A program made the translations under genes and the position numbers. Below the pieces are notes generated by a model. That model was given only the letters and a program-made list of their open reading frames with translations. It was not told the DNA's origin and ran no database searches. Positions 26,376 through 34,927 of a stretch of DNA of 64,000 bases are shown here, one piece after another. This stretch comes from an uncultured Bacteroidales bacterium (GTDB lineage Bacteria > Bacteroidota > Bacteroidia > Bacteroidales > Muribaculaceae), in the NCBI GenBank assembly GCA_958418815.1, contig CATZGB010000006.1:1-64000 (forward strand), in the 5' to 3' direction. The number at the start of each line of letters is the position of its first letter. The first letter of the stretch is position 1.

Positions 26376-28411
26376 TTGATTGCAAGAAAACCATACTGGC
26401 GGTGCTGGGGCTGTGGGCCTTCGCTCCGTCAGCTTTCGGCCAGAACAGTGGCGTGTGGATAGGGGCCTCATCCTCCGCGGGTGATTTCCCGGCCTCCAAC
26501 TCCACAGCCATGGCAGCCGCGCCGACCGGTGATTTCCATACCGGTATTGTGAGCGTGGGGGAGATGGAGAGAATCAGCTTCGCCGATTATGGCGATGGCG
26601 GCTCACCGTCGCGCCTTGGAGGTGCCGGAGACAAGGAGTTTCCGCACTCAGAGAACTGGGCCTATGACATAGGCCAGGAAAAGGGAATCCACGCTGTCCC
26701 CCTGCGCGGGGTTGCCTCCGGGAAACCGCAGACTGGCGATTTCGACCTCTGGACCGACAAAGCCTGTTACAAACCGGGCGAGACTGTGTGGATACAGGCG
26801 GCCAGGTTTGCCGATTATCCCGGGGCCACGGTGCGTTACCGCCGGGGAGTGGAGGTGTTGAAAGAGGAACCGCTCAGGCAGGAATGGTGGCCATGGAATC
26901 CGCCGACGACAGATTTCAGGGGTTACCTCGTTGATGTCTACCGGCTTGATTCCGAGGGACGCGAGGTGATTCTCGGCTCGATAGGGGTGGATGTCTCCTC
27001 TCATTGGAACCGCTATCCCCGCAATGGCTACACCGCCTGGTATGAGCCTGGAAAGGAGCCTTATATCGGAGGAGATGTGGCGTTTCTCAACCGCCGCCAT
27101 ATAAATGTAGTGCAGTTTCAAGACTGGCACTGGAAGCACCATTATCCTTATTGCAGCGACGCGGAGTACACCGACATCGCCAACAACAAGGTGTCGCTTA
27201 ACGTGGTGAAGGAGCTCATCAGCAGCCAGCATGGCTACAATATGGCCTCGCTCTTCTACAACCTCGGTTTCGGGGCTTTGGAGAAAGACGACGCGGCAAA
27301 AGACGGGGTGAGGGAGGAATGGTATTACTATTTCGACCCTGACCACACCCACAAGGATTACCATGACCTGCCTGACGACTGGAAGAGCGACATCACCTTT
27401 GTGGATCCCGGCAACACCGACTGGCAGAATTATCTCTGCGACCGCAACGATGAGGTATATCGCAATCTCGATTTCGACGGATTCCAGGTAGACCAGGTCG
27501 GACGGCGCGGAGACGGCTACTTCTATGATTACTGGGGCAACCGCCATAACATGGCCGACCGCTTCCCGTCGCTTCTCCAGGCGTTCAAACGCCGTCATCC
27601 GGGCAAGTTGCTGATTATGAACTCCGTCTCGAAACATGGTGCTGACCAGATAGCCTCCTCTGGTGTGGTTGATGCTTGTTACAGCGAGCTTTGGTCAGAT
27701 GAAAGCAGCTTCATGGACCTGTATTGGGTGATTTTCGACAACAAGAAGGCATCGGGCAACGATGGCATGAAGACGATTTTCGCCTGCTACATGAATTATG
27801 ACTTCGCCGACAAGAATCCCGGAAAGCCGTTCAACAATCCGGGCGTGTTGCTGACCGACGCGTGCATGTTTGCCCTCGGGGCGTTTCATCTCGAGCTTGG
27901 CACCGGCGGCAACATGCTGGGCCGCGAGTATTTCCCCAACACCAATCTCCATATGAACGATGAGCTGAAGGAGTCGATAACCCGTTATTACGATTTCATC
28001 ACGGCTTATGAGAACTATATCTATGACACCTCCCGCGAGCTGACCCCGACAATCACATCGCTGTCGGGCCACAAGCTGTCGATATGGAATTACGCCCTGG
28101 GGCCACAGCCGCGCAAGGTGGTGATTCATGCCAAGGAGACCAAGGAGGGGGCTATGGTGTTGCACCTGCTCAACTTCATGTCGACCAACTCCCTGAGCTG
28201 GCGCGACCTAAACGCCGACATGCCCAGGCCAGAGACCCAGACCGGCATAACTCTTGACATCGATTGCGACCGTATGGTGTCGAGGGTGTGGGCCGCCACA
28301 CCAGACAGTGACGCCTGCGCGCCCCGCCCGCTGGAGTTCACCCAGAACGGGCGCTCGCTGAAAGTGACGGTTCCATCCCTGGAATATTGGACGATGCTCG
28401 TCATGGAATGA
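26372..28411 (+). CDS. GH66 dextranase-family enzyme
   Basis: This 679-residue protein has a type I signal peptide ending SAFGQ. Family GH66 hydrolyses internal alpha-1,6 bonds of dextran (dextranase) or forms cyclo-isomaltooligosaccharides. An N-terminal beta-domain (about 110-215) precedes a barrel with NVVQFQDWHWKHH, the nucleophile Asp374 in FDGFQVDQVG and the acid/base Glu439 in CYSELWSDES. These match the motifs around Asp385 and Glu453 of the Streptococcus enzyme. A C-terminal beta-domain follows. There is no CITase-type CBM35 insertion that I can see, so hydrolysis is favoured. With no lipobox or type IX tail it is predicted to be periplasmic, unlike surface lipoprotein dextranases of Bacteroides. 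It is the last gene of the PUL. Confidence 0.9.
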   Translation: MIDCKKTILAVLGLWAFAPSAFGQNSGVWIGASSSAGDFPASNSTAMAAAPTGDFHTGIVSVGEMERISFADYGDGGSPSRLGGAGDKEFPHSENWAYDIGQEKGIHAVPLRGVASGKPQTGDFDLWTDKACYKPGETVWIQAARFADYPGATVRYRRGVEVLKEEPLRQEWWPWNPPTTDFRGYLVDVYRLDSEGREVILGSIGVDVSSHWNRYPRNGYTAWYEPGKEPYIGGDVAFLNRRHINVVQFQDWHWKHHYPYCSDAEYTDIANNKVSLNVVKELISSQHGYNMASLFYNLGFGALEKDDAAKDGVREEWYYYFDPDHTHKDYHDLPDDWKSDITFVDPGNTDWQNYLCDRNDEVYRNLDFDGFQVDQVGRRGDGYFYDYWGNRHNMADRFPSLLQAFKRRHPGKLLIMNSVSKHGADQIASSGVVDACYSELWSDESSFMDLYWVIFDNKKASGNDGMKTIFACYMNYDFADKNPGKPFNNPGVLLTDACMFALGAFHLELGTGGNMLGREYFPNTNLHMNDELKESITRYYDFITAYENYIYDTSRELTPTITSLSGHKLSIWNYALGPQPRKVVIHAKETKEGAMVLHLLNFMSTNSLSWRDLNADMPRPETQTGITLDIDCDRMVSRVWAATPDSDACAPRPLEFTQNGRSLKVTVPSLEYWTMLVME

Positions 28412-28450
28412 TTCTGACATAGGTCATCCGACGGGCGACAACCCTGTGAG

Positions 28451-28489
28451 ATAAGTTTGTCGGCGGAAACTCTCCGCGGGCAAACTTAT
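28451..28489 (+). terminator. Hairpin at the PUL end
   Basis: Inverted repeat 28451-28459 with 28481-28489 (ATAAGTTTG/CAAACTTAT), extended inward by a GC-rich part with one or two mismatches, is followed by TTTTC. It lies 40 bp after the GH66 stop and partly overlaps the region of the trkA promoter, so it could also be an operator. Confidence 0.55.
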
Positions 28490-28494
28490 TTTCG

Positions 28495-28502
28495 TAACTT
28501 TG
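28495..28502 (+). promoter_or_regulatory. trkA promoter -7 box
   Basis: TAACTTTG lies 36 bp before the trkA ATG. The expected TTG about 20 bp upstream is not evident, because that interval is occupied by the preceding hairpin. Confidence 0.5.
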
Positions 28503-28537
28503 CGTTCATAAACAAAGGAAAAACTCATCCCGAAACA

Positions 28538-29872
28538 ATGAGAATCATAATAGCGGGCGACGGCGAGACCGGTACTCATCTGGCCCGTATGCTGTCGGTG
28601 GAGAACCAGGACATAGTGTTGATGGGCAGCGACAAGGAACATCTTGCCGAGCTTGAGTCAGTCAGCAATTTCATCACCTTCGAGGGAAGCCCGATGTCGT
28701 TTCGCGACCTGAACCGCTGCGGAACCGACGTGGCCGACATCTTCGTGGCTGTGACCCCCGACGAGACGGTCAACATAATCGCCTGCGGCATGGCCAAGGA
28801 ATGTGGGGCCCGCAAGTGTGTGGCCCGTGTCGACAATCCCGAGTTCGCCACTCCCCGCGCAGAGGAGATGCTCCGCCGCCACGGTGTGGATCTCACCATC
28901 TTTCCCGAGAAACTCGCTGCGATGGAGGCCCGAAGGTTCATCGAACATAACTGGGTGAGTGAATGGTTTCAGTTCCACCGTGGCGAGCTGTATGTGGTCG
29001 GAGTGAGGATGGAAGCGTCAGGCTCGCTGTGTGGCAAGTACCTGCGCGACATCCCCAACAATCCCCGCCTTTTCCATGTCTCGGCCATAAAGCGTGGCAG
29101 CGGGATAATCATACCTCGAGGCGATGACCGTCTGCTCGAGGGGGACACGCTGTATTTCTCGGTGTTGCCTGAAAACATCGACCTGTTGCCCGCCCTGTGT
29201 GGCAAGCGGGTGTCGCGCGCGCGGCGCATAATGATTACCGGGGCCGGTCGCGTGACCGAGAACCTGCTCGACCTCATCGGGCCGAAGTATGACGTGACGG
29301 TGATAGACCCTGATCCCGAAAGATGCCGCAAGGTGGCCGAGAAGTTCCCGAAGGCGGTGGTGGTGAACGCGTTGGCCAATGATGTCACCACTCTCAAGGA
29401 GGAGGGGATAGACGGGTGTGACACCTTTCTGGCTCTTACCGGCAGCTCTGAGAAGAATATCGTGTCATGCATGGTGGCCCGTGAACACGGGGTCAGACGC
29501 ACATTGGCGCGAATCGAGGAGCTGCAATACATCCCCGAGGCGGAGAGCCTGTCGATAGACAAAATCATCAACAAGAAACTGCTCAACACCGGCAAGGTGC
29601 TGAACGTGGTGCTTGACACCAATGTGGCCACCACCCAGTGTCTCTCGCTTGACAAGGCGGAGGTGACCGAGATCAAGGCTCCCGAAGGGGCCAGGATTGT
29701 CTCGCGGCCGATCAGCGAGCTGTCGCTCCCCAGGGATGTGACCGTGGCCGGACTGGTCAGGGAGGGGAAAGGGCAGCTCGTGGAGGGGCGCACACGCATA
29801 ATGCCTGGCGACCATGTTGTGATATTCAGCGTGTCAGGCTCGATTGCCAAGATTGAGAAACTATTCAGATAA
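28538..29872 (+). CDS. trkA: Trk potassium transporter regulatory subunit TrkA
   Basis: TrkA is the cytoplasmic NAD(H)/ATP-binding ring that gates the TrkH potassium channel. The 444-residue protein, starting at ATG 28538, has two copies of an RCK unit. The first Rossmann motif is IIIAGDGETGTHLARML and the second is IMITGAGRVTENLLDLIG with VIDPDPERC at the end of strand 2. Each is followed by an RCK-C (TrkA-C) domain, the second ending RIMPGDHVVIFSV. In-frame codons upstream of 28538 overlap the promoter box and are not used. trkH follows after 20 bp. Confidence 0.95.
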   Translation: MRIIIAGDGETGTHLARMLSVENQDIVLMGSDKEHLAELESVSNFITFEGSPMSFRDLNRCGTDVADIFVAVTPDETVNIIACGMAKECGARKCVARVDNPEFATPRAEEMLRRHGVDLTIFPEKLAAMEARRFIEHNWVSEWFQFHRGELYVVGVRMEASGSLCGKYLRDIPNNPRLFHVSAIKRGSGIIIPRGDDRLLEGDTLYFSVLPENIDLLPALCGKRVSRARRIMITGAGRVTENLLDLIGPKYDVTVIDPDPERCRKVAEKFPKAVVVNALANDVTTLKEEGIDGCDTFLALTGSSEKNIVSCMVAREHGVRRTLARIEELQYIPEAESLSIDKIINKKLLNTGKVLNVVLDTNVATTQCLSLDKAEVTEIKAPEGARIVSRPISELSLPRDVTVAGLVREGKGQLVEGRTRIMPGDHVVIFSVSGSIAKIEKLFR

Positions 29873-29892
29873 CCAGCCGGAGGGATTGATGC

Positions 29893-31359
29893 ATGAAGAC
29901 ATCGGTTAATGTCAGTTCGATAGTGAGGATTCTCGGTCGGCTGGTGCTGATAGAGGCCCTGTTGATGTTGCTGCCGCTGGCGGTGTGTCTGATTTACGGC
30001 GAGAGCGACTGGCGCGGGTTCGCCGTCGCTGTCGGAGCCGCCGCGTTGGCAGGGGGGCTGGCCGAGCTGTCGGGGCGACACCGTCCGGCTACATCTGTCA
30101 GGAGCCGCGAGGGATTCATAATCACGGCGCTTGTCTGGGTGGTATTCGGGGTGTTCGGGATGATTCCGTTCATGCTGTCGGCAGTCCCGCTCGGCTTCAC
30201 CGACGCGATGTTCGAGGTGATTTCTGGCTTCACGACGACTGGGGCGAGCATGATTGCCGATGTCGAGGCCCAGTCTCACGGCATACTGTTCTGGCGGGCG
30301 TTCACCCAATGGATAGGCGGCCTTGGCATCATATTCTTCATGCTCGCGGTGCTGCCGGAGTTCAACAAGGCCACCGGCATCTCGATGTTCAACGCCGAGG
30401 CCACCGGCATCACCCATGGCAAGCTGCATCCTCGCATCCGCCAGACGGCGTTGTCGATATGGGGTGTGTACGCGTCGCTCACGGTGGTCTCCACGCTGCT
30501 GTTGTGGGCAGGGCCGATGAACCTCTTCGACAGTGTGTGTCAGACCTTTGCGGCGATAGCCACCGGGGGATTCACTACCCGCAACGAGGGGATAGCTTAC
30601 TGGCATTCGGATTATGCGCTGGGAGTGCTGACGGTGGTGATGTTTGTGGCCGGACTGAACTTTATGATGCTGTATTCAGCCTGGCGGAAGAACATCAGGG
30701 AGTTTCTTTGCAATGATGTTTTGAAGGCATTCACAGGGGTGGTGGTGGTCGCTTACCTGCTTTTTCTCGGGGCGGCGTTGCTGCGCGGCGAGGCGCTGAC
30801 GGTCGACAACCTGCTGTTTTATCCGTTGTTCCATATCGTCTCGGCGGTGACCTCCACCGGATTCTCGATCACCGGCTCTGAGGGGTGGGGGCCTTTCGCC
30901 CTGTTCCTGACGATGCTGCTTATGACCTGCGGGGCATGCAGCGGCTCCACATCGGGAGGTATAAAAATCGACCGTGTCTCTGTCATGTGGCGCAACTTCG
31001 TCAATGAAATCAAGAAGACGGTCTTCCCGAAACGCACCTATGTGGTGAGCATCAACGGCAGCGCGTTGCAAAGCAGTCTTGTCTCCAGGATATCGGCCTT
31101 TGTCTCCCTTTATGTGCTGACCATCGTGGTGGCCTCGGCGGTGGTGACAGTCTTTGGGTACAGCCTCACCGACTCGTTGTTCATGGTCATATCCTGCATC
31201 GGGTGCAACGGGCTCGGATACGGTGCCACCGGCGTGGAAGGGGCCTTTTACGCTCTGCCCGGCATTGTCAAGTGGATGCTCGTGTGGGTGATGCTGGTGG
31301 GCCGACTTGAGCTGTTCACATTCCTGGTGCTTTTCCTTCCCTCTTTCTGGAGAAGATGA
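29893..31359 (+). CDS. trkH: Trk potassium uptake membrane subunit TrkH
   Basis: TrkH is the inner-membrane channel-like subunit for K+ uptake. The 488-residue protein is strongly hydrophobic with about ten or more membrane spans. It contains four pore loops with the expected filter glycines: SGFTTTGASM, IATGGFTTRNEG, VTSTGFSITGS and IGCNGLGYGATG. It forms an operon with trkA. Confidence 0.95.
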   Translation: MKTSVNVSSIVRILGRLVLIEALLMLLPLAVCLIYGESDWRGFAVAVGAAALAGGLAELSGRHRPATSVRSREGFIITALVWVVFGVFGMIPFMLSAVPLGFTDAMFEVISGFTTTGASMIADVEAQSHGILFWRAFTQWIGGLGIIFFMLAVLPEFNKATGISMFNAEATGITHGKLHPRIRQTALSIWGVYASLTVVSTLLLWAGPMNLFDSVCQTFAAIATGGFTTRNEGIAYWHSDYALGVLTVVMFVAGLNFMMLYSAWRKNIREFLCNDVLKAFTGVVVVAYLLFLGAALLRGEALTVDNLLFYPLFHIVSAVTSTGFSITGSEGWGPFALFLTMLLMTCGACSGSTSGGIKIDRVSVMWRNFVNEIKKTVFPKRTYVVSINGSALQSSLVSRISAFVSLYVLTIVVASAVVTVFGYSLTDSLFMVISCIGCNGLGYGATGVEGAFYALPGIVKWMLVWVMLVGRLELFTFLVLFLPSFWRR

Positions 31360-31977
31360 AAAAAGGACTATCCATCATCCGGACCGTCCCTCTCTTCCAG
31401 GTCTTGTAGCTCAGACCTTGATTCAGAGTTGTATTATCACCTTTCGTTCAATCAATCTTCATTACAACTTTCCTAATAATCAATTCGATATCTCTATCCT
31501 AATCACTGTGGAGACTCTTCATCTGTAGTCGTTTGTGCATTGGTCAGAAATCCAACCTGAAACCACCTATGGCGGTGATGTCTTGTGATGGTTGGATCAG
31601 GACTCTCCGTGACGGCTGGATGTCCGGTGCAAAATTACATGATTCAGGCTGTGTGGAAATTACCAAAATTCCGGTAGAAACATTCAAAATTACTTTTTAT
31701 TGCTGTCCGGTAAAACTTTTAGGGCAGTAATATGATTTTAATGAAGTTTTGGGCATTGTGATTTATATTGAATTTATGTCTGTGGTACCATTTGATGGCA
31801 ACGATGCTGATGGTATCACAATGGTATCACAAATCACTCAAATATCGTCATATGGAATCAAGAGGATTCAAGTTGGCAAGTATAGATTCCAGGTCGTTTA
31901 ACTTGCTGGCTAACAATGGTGTGGGTTGTGATGAGCTGATGGTTGACGAAAGAGGGGCTGCCGATTGGCAGCCCCTT
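31360..31977. other. Gene-poor region between trkH and tRNA-Arg
   Basis: About 600 bp without a supportable gene, clearly more AT-rich than its surroundings. It contains a tandem 11-bp repeat TGGTATCACAA (31811-31821, 31822-31832), and the same heptamer TGGTATC occurs at the 3' end of the nearby tRNA gene (31978-31984). It also holds the terminator of the tRNA. It may be the scar of an element that once used the tRNA as an attachment site, but no integrase remnant is recognizable. Confidence 0.4.
31947..31976 (-). terminator. Terminator of tRNA-Arg
   Basis: A perfect 10-bp stem (31953-31962 with 31967-31976) with a 4-nt loop follows the tRNA on the minus strand, then CTTTCG. The U-tract is short. 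Confidence 0.75.
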
Positions 31978-32052
31978 TGGTATCCCCGTAGGGAGTCGAA
32001 CCCTAATCGTCGGAACCGGAATCCGATATTCTATCCATTGAACTACGGGGAC
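31978..32052 (-). tRNA. tRNA-Arg (anticodon CCG)
   Basis: On the minus strand the cloverleaf folds as acceptor GTCCCCG/CGGGGAT, D arm GTTC/GAAT, anticodon stem TCGGA/TCCGA with loop TTCCGGT, and T stem TAGGG/CCCTA with loop TTCGACT. The anticodon is CCG, reading CGG arginine codons. The discriminator is A and the 3' CCA is encoded (31978-31980). Confidence 0.93.
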
Positions 32053-32065
32053 GGGATTTGTTATG

Positions 32066-32097
32066 CAAAGTTAGGGATTATTTCCGATGCTTGCAAA
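32066..32097 (-). promoter_or_regulatory. tRNA-Arg promoter
   Basis: On the minus strand TTTG (32094-32097) and TAACTTTG (32066-32073) are separated by 20 bp. Initiation about 7 nt downstream falls close to the tRNA 5' end at 32052. Confidence 0.75.
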
Positions 32098-32178
32098 TAA
32101 ATCGTGAATTATAATCTTTGAGGGATGTTTCAAGGGGGCATTGGCGGCAGACATACCGGAATCTTGGCCGGCGGGGCT

Positions 32179-32622
32179 TTAGCCTGGAGTCTGCGCGTCG
32201 GGATGCGCGGCGAGATAGTCAAGGTAATCTGACATTGGCGACAGGTATTCCTCGGGGTCGAAATCTGTGGAGCTCAAAGTCAGGCAGACGGCTCCGGGTG
32301 AGAAGTCGTGGAGCTCACGCCAATAGGGAGGGGGCAGCAGCAGGCCGATGTCGGGCCGGTCGAGGGTGTATGTCTCCCAGGTTGCCCCGTCGAAGACTTT
32401 GACGGTGAAGCTGCCGGCGACGGCGATGAGCAGCTGGCTTTCACGGACATGGGCGTGGCCTCCCCGCTGCGACCCTTCCGGCATCCCGTAAAGGTAGAAT
32501 ATCCGTTTTATCGGGAATGGGGCCGTGAGTGGGTGCTGCAGGAATGTGAGACTGCCGCGGTTGTCGCTTATTCGCGGCAACCGCAGCAGATGAGGTTTAT
32601 GTCCGTTTGTCGTTACGGACAT
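32179..32622 (-). CDS. QdtA/FdtA-family cupin (sugar 3,4-ketoisomerase-like)
   Basis: Members of this family isomerize dTDP-4-keto-6-deoxyglucose to the 3-keto sugar during synthesis of deoxyaminosugars such as Fuc3NAc. The 147-residue single-cupin protein has RISDNRGSLTFLQ at the start, FYLYGMPEGSQRGGHAHVR with the conserved catalytic histidines (GGHAH), and a C-terminal VCLTLSSTDFDPEEY. It begins only 3 bp after the serA stop, so it is co-transcribed with serC-serA. No partner sugar-nucleotide gene is nearby, so the physiological substrate is unclear. Confidence 0.85.
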   Translation of the reverse strand: MSVTTNGHKPHLLRLPRISDNRGSLTFLQHPLTAPFPIKRIFYLYGMPEGSQRGGHAHVRESQLLIAVAGSFTVKVFDGATWETYTLDRPDIGLLLPPPYWRELHDFSPGAVCLTLSSTDFDPEEYLSPMSDYLDYLAAHPDAQTPG

Positions 32623-32625
32623 TGG

Positions 32626-33546
32626 TCATTTGTTTACCCTGAACGGGGCTGAGCCGTCACGGAAGAAGTCGACAATCTGACGGGCGGCGGCGATGCCGGC
32701 GTTGATGTTGGCTTCTGCGGTCTGGGCTCCCATTTTCTTGGGGGTGAAGAACACGCGTCCGGAGAATTCCTCTTCAAGCACGGCGGCGTTGTCGGGCTTC
32801 ACGTCGGCGACATATTTGAGGTCGGGGCGTTCGGCCAGGGCCTTGCGCAGCCCCTCTTCGTCTATGACCTCTTTGCGGGCGGTGTTCACCAAGACACCGT
32901 TCTTGGGGAGTTTCATCATCAGCTCATAGCCTACCGAGCCTTTAGTCTCGGGAGTGGCTGGGATGTGGAGCGAGACAATCTGGTTGCCGGAATAAAGTTC
33001 GTCAACGCTCTTGACGGGGGTGACTCCTGCATTGGCCATCACCTCGTCGGGGCAGTAGGGGTCGAGGGCGGAGACTTCCATGCCGAATCCTTTGGCGATG
33101 CGGGCCACGTTGCGTCCCACCTGTCCGAAGGCGTGGATGCCGAGTTTCTTGTCTTTCAGCTCAGTGCCTGATGTGCCATTGTACATATTGCGGACCGCCA
33201 TCACCGTCATACCGAACACGAGTTCGGCCACGGCGTTGGAGTTCTGGCCTGGGGTGTTCTCCACGCATACGTCGTGGGCGGTCGCGGCGGCGAGGTCGAC
33301 ATTGTCATAGCCGGCTCCGGCGCGTACCACGATTTTCAACGCGGGCGCTGCGTCGAGCACTTCGGCATCGACCTTGTCAGAACGGATGATCAGAGCGTCA
33401 GCGTCTTTGACTGCGTCAAGAAGCTCCTGGCGCGAGCTGTATTTTTCGAGAAGGGCGAGTTCGTGGCCTGCCTCTTCGACTACCTTGCGGATGCCGTCGA
33501 CGGCGACCGGTGCGAACGGTTTTTCTGTAGCTACTAATACTTTCAT
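32626..33546 (-). CDS. serA: D-3-phosphoglycerate dehydrogenase (short form)
   Basis: This enzyme oxidizes 3-phosphoglycerate to 3-phosphohydroxypyruvate, the first step of serine synthesis. It is a short 306-residue form without a C-terminal ACT regulatory domain. Visible motifs are IVVRAGAGYDNVD, the NAD-binding turn HAFGQVGRN with a downstream acidic residue (ALDP), and LVNTARKEVIDE with the substrate arginine. The usual catalytic region departs from the family norm: DVFxxEP reads DVKPDN, and the TPHxG histidine is replaced by lysine (FFTPKKMGAQTAEAN). It follows serC after 15 bp, confirming a serine operon. Other hydroxyacid dehydrogenase roles are less likely given the neighbour. Confidence 0.9.
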   Translation of the reverse strand: MKVLVATEKPFAPVAVDGIRKVVEEAGHELALLEKYSSRQELLDAVKDADALIIRSDKVDAEVLDAAPALKIVVRAGAGYDNVDLAAATAHDVCVENTPGQNSNAVAELVFGMTVMAVRNMYNGTSGTELKDKKLGIHAFGQVGRNVARIAKGFGMEVSALDPYCPDEVMANAGVTPVKSVDELYSGNQIVSLHIPATPETKGSVGYELMMKLPKNGVLVNTARKEVIDEEGLRKALAERPDLKYVADVKPDNAAVLEEEFSGRVFFTPKKMGAQTAEANINAGIAAARQIVDFFRDGSAPFRVNK

Positions 33547-33561
33547 GGTGAGGCAGCCGGT

Positions 33562-34632
33562 TTAAAGTTTGTCCTGGAATTCCTTCATCGCTTCCACCAG
33601 CACCTTGACGCTCTCGATGGGGAGGGCGTTGTAGAGCGAGGCGCGGAAGCCTCCAACCGAGCGGTGGCCTTTTATGCCGACGATGCCTTTCGAGGTGGCG
33701 AATTCCATGAATGCCTTCTCTTGGTCGGCGTATTCGGGCTTGAGCACGAAGCAGACGTTCATGATTGAGCGGTCGGCATGGTCGGGCACGGTGGCCTGGA
33801 ATATCCTTGAGGAGTCGATTGCCTCATAGAGGAGAGCCGCCTTGTCGAGGTCCATTTTCTCGATTGCCTTGATGCCGCCGAGTTCCTTGTAATAGCGGAG
33901 GGTCTGCAGGGCGGAGAATATCGGGAGGACAGGGGGGGTGTTGAACATCGAGCCCTTGTCGATATGGGTCTTGTAGTTGAGCATCGTCGGGATGGGGCGG
34001 CAGGGGTTCTGCACGGCCTCGTCGCGCACGATGATGATGGTGGCGCCGGCGGGGGCGAGGTTTTTCTGCGCGCCGGCATAGATGAGGTCATATTTAGACA
34101 CATCCACCGGGCGGGAGAAGATGTCTGACGACATGTCTGACACCAGGCGCACGCCTACCTCGGGATCCTTGCGGATTTCAGTTCCGTAGATGGTGTTGTT
34201 GGTGGTGTAGTGGAAATAATCGGCATCAGCGGGGACAACGAAGTCCTTGGGGATATAGTTGTAGTTCTTGTCTTCGGAAGAAGCGACAACGTCGACGTCG
34301 CCAAACAGCTTGGCCTCCTTGACAGCCTTGTGGGCCCAGACGCCAGTGTCGAGATAGGCGGCCTTCTTCTTGAGGAGGTTGTAGGGTACCATTGCGAACT
34401 GGAGCGAGGCGCCTCCGCCGAGGAACAGCACGCTGTAGCCTTCGGGCACTTCAAGTAGTTCCTTGACCAGGGCCTGCGCTTCATCCATCACAGCCTGGAA
34501 CTCCTTTGAACGGTGTGAGACTTCGAGAATCGACAGGCCGGTGTTAGCGAAATCCAGCACCGCGTCGGCGGTGTTCTTGATGGTGTACTGGCTCATAATC
34601 GACGGGCCGGCATAGAAGTTGTGCTTCTTCAT
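33562..34632 (-). CDS. serC: Phosphoserine aminotransferase
   Basis: SerC transaminates 3-phosphohydroxypyruvate with glutamate to phosphoserine and can also act in pyridoxal phosphate synthesis. The 356-residue fold type I PLP enzyme begins MKKHNFYAGPSIM. It has VLFLGGGASLQFAMVPYNLL near residue 70, and the PLP-binding lysine in LIYAGAQKNLAPAG. The C-terminus contains KGHRSVGGFRASLYNALP, a family signature. It is first in the serC-serA-cupin operon with a clear promoter upstream. Confidence 0.96.
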   Translation of the reverse strand: MKKHNFYAGPSIMSQYTIKNTADAVLDFANTGLSILEVSHRSKEFQAVMDEAQALVKELLEVPEGYSVLFLGGGASLQFAMVPYNLLKKKAAYLDTGVWAHKAVKEAKLFGDVDVVASSEDKNYNYIPKDFVVPADADYFHYTTNNTIYGTEIRKDPEVGVRLVSDMSSDIFSRPVDVSKYDLIYAGAQKNLAPAGATIIIVRDEAVQNPCRPIPTMLNYKTHIDKGSMFNTPPVLPIFSALQTLRYYKELGGIKAIEKMDLDKAALLYEAIDSSRIFQATVPDHADRSIMNVCFVLKPEYADQEKAFMEFATSKGIVGIKGHRSVGGFRASLYNALPIESVKVLVEAMKEFQDKL

Positions 34633-34691
34633 CTTGGTAAGTTTTTATGTATGTATAGGGGAGAGTCGCAATAATCTAAAGTTGTTTTTCG

Positions 34692-34722
34692 CAAAGATAG
34701 GTAAAGAATCCCTATTTTCCAA
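34692..34722 (-). promoter_or_regulatory. serC promoter
   Basis: On the minus strand TTG (34720-34722) and TATCTTTG (34692-34699) are 20 bp apart, about 60 bp before the serC ATG. Confidence 0.75.
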
Positions 34723-34816
34723 CACCCGCGCAAATAATTTTCAAGGTGCCATTTTTATTTGTTCCGTATTTATGCCGCTGCCGGATGTTTTGGCGGGGTT
34801 GTCGAGGCAGAAGCCG

Positions 34817-34846
34817 TTGTGGATTGATGGAATATTCGTATCTTTG
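34817..34846 (+). promoter_or_regulatory. Promoter of the 34928-37797 unit
   Basis: TTG (34817-34819) and TATCTTTG (34839-34846) are 19 bp apart. It is divergent from the serC promoter. Confidence 0.75.
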
Positions 34847-34927
34847 CGTTGATTTTGGTTTAGCCCATATTTGGCTATAAATCAGTGCTGTCTTATAATG
34901 AAATGCAATATGCTTACAATCTCGTGT

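Noticed and set aside
31768..32100. 110-codon plus-strand frame across the tRNA
   Set aside because: It reads through the tRNA-Arg gene and its terminator on the opposite strand and matches no family.
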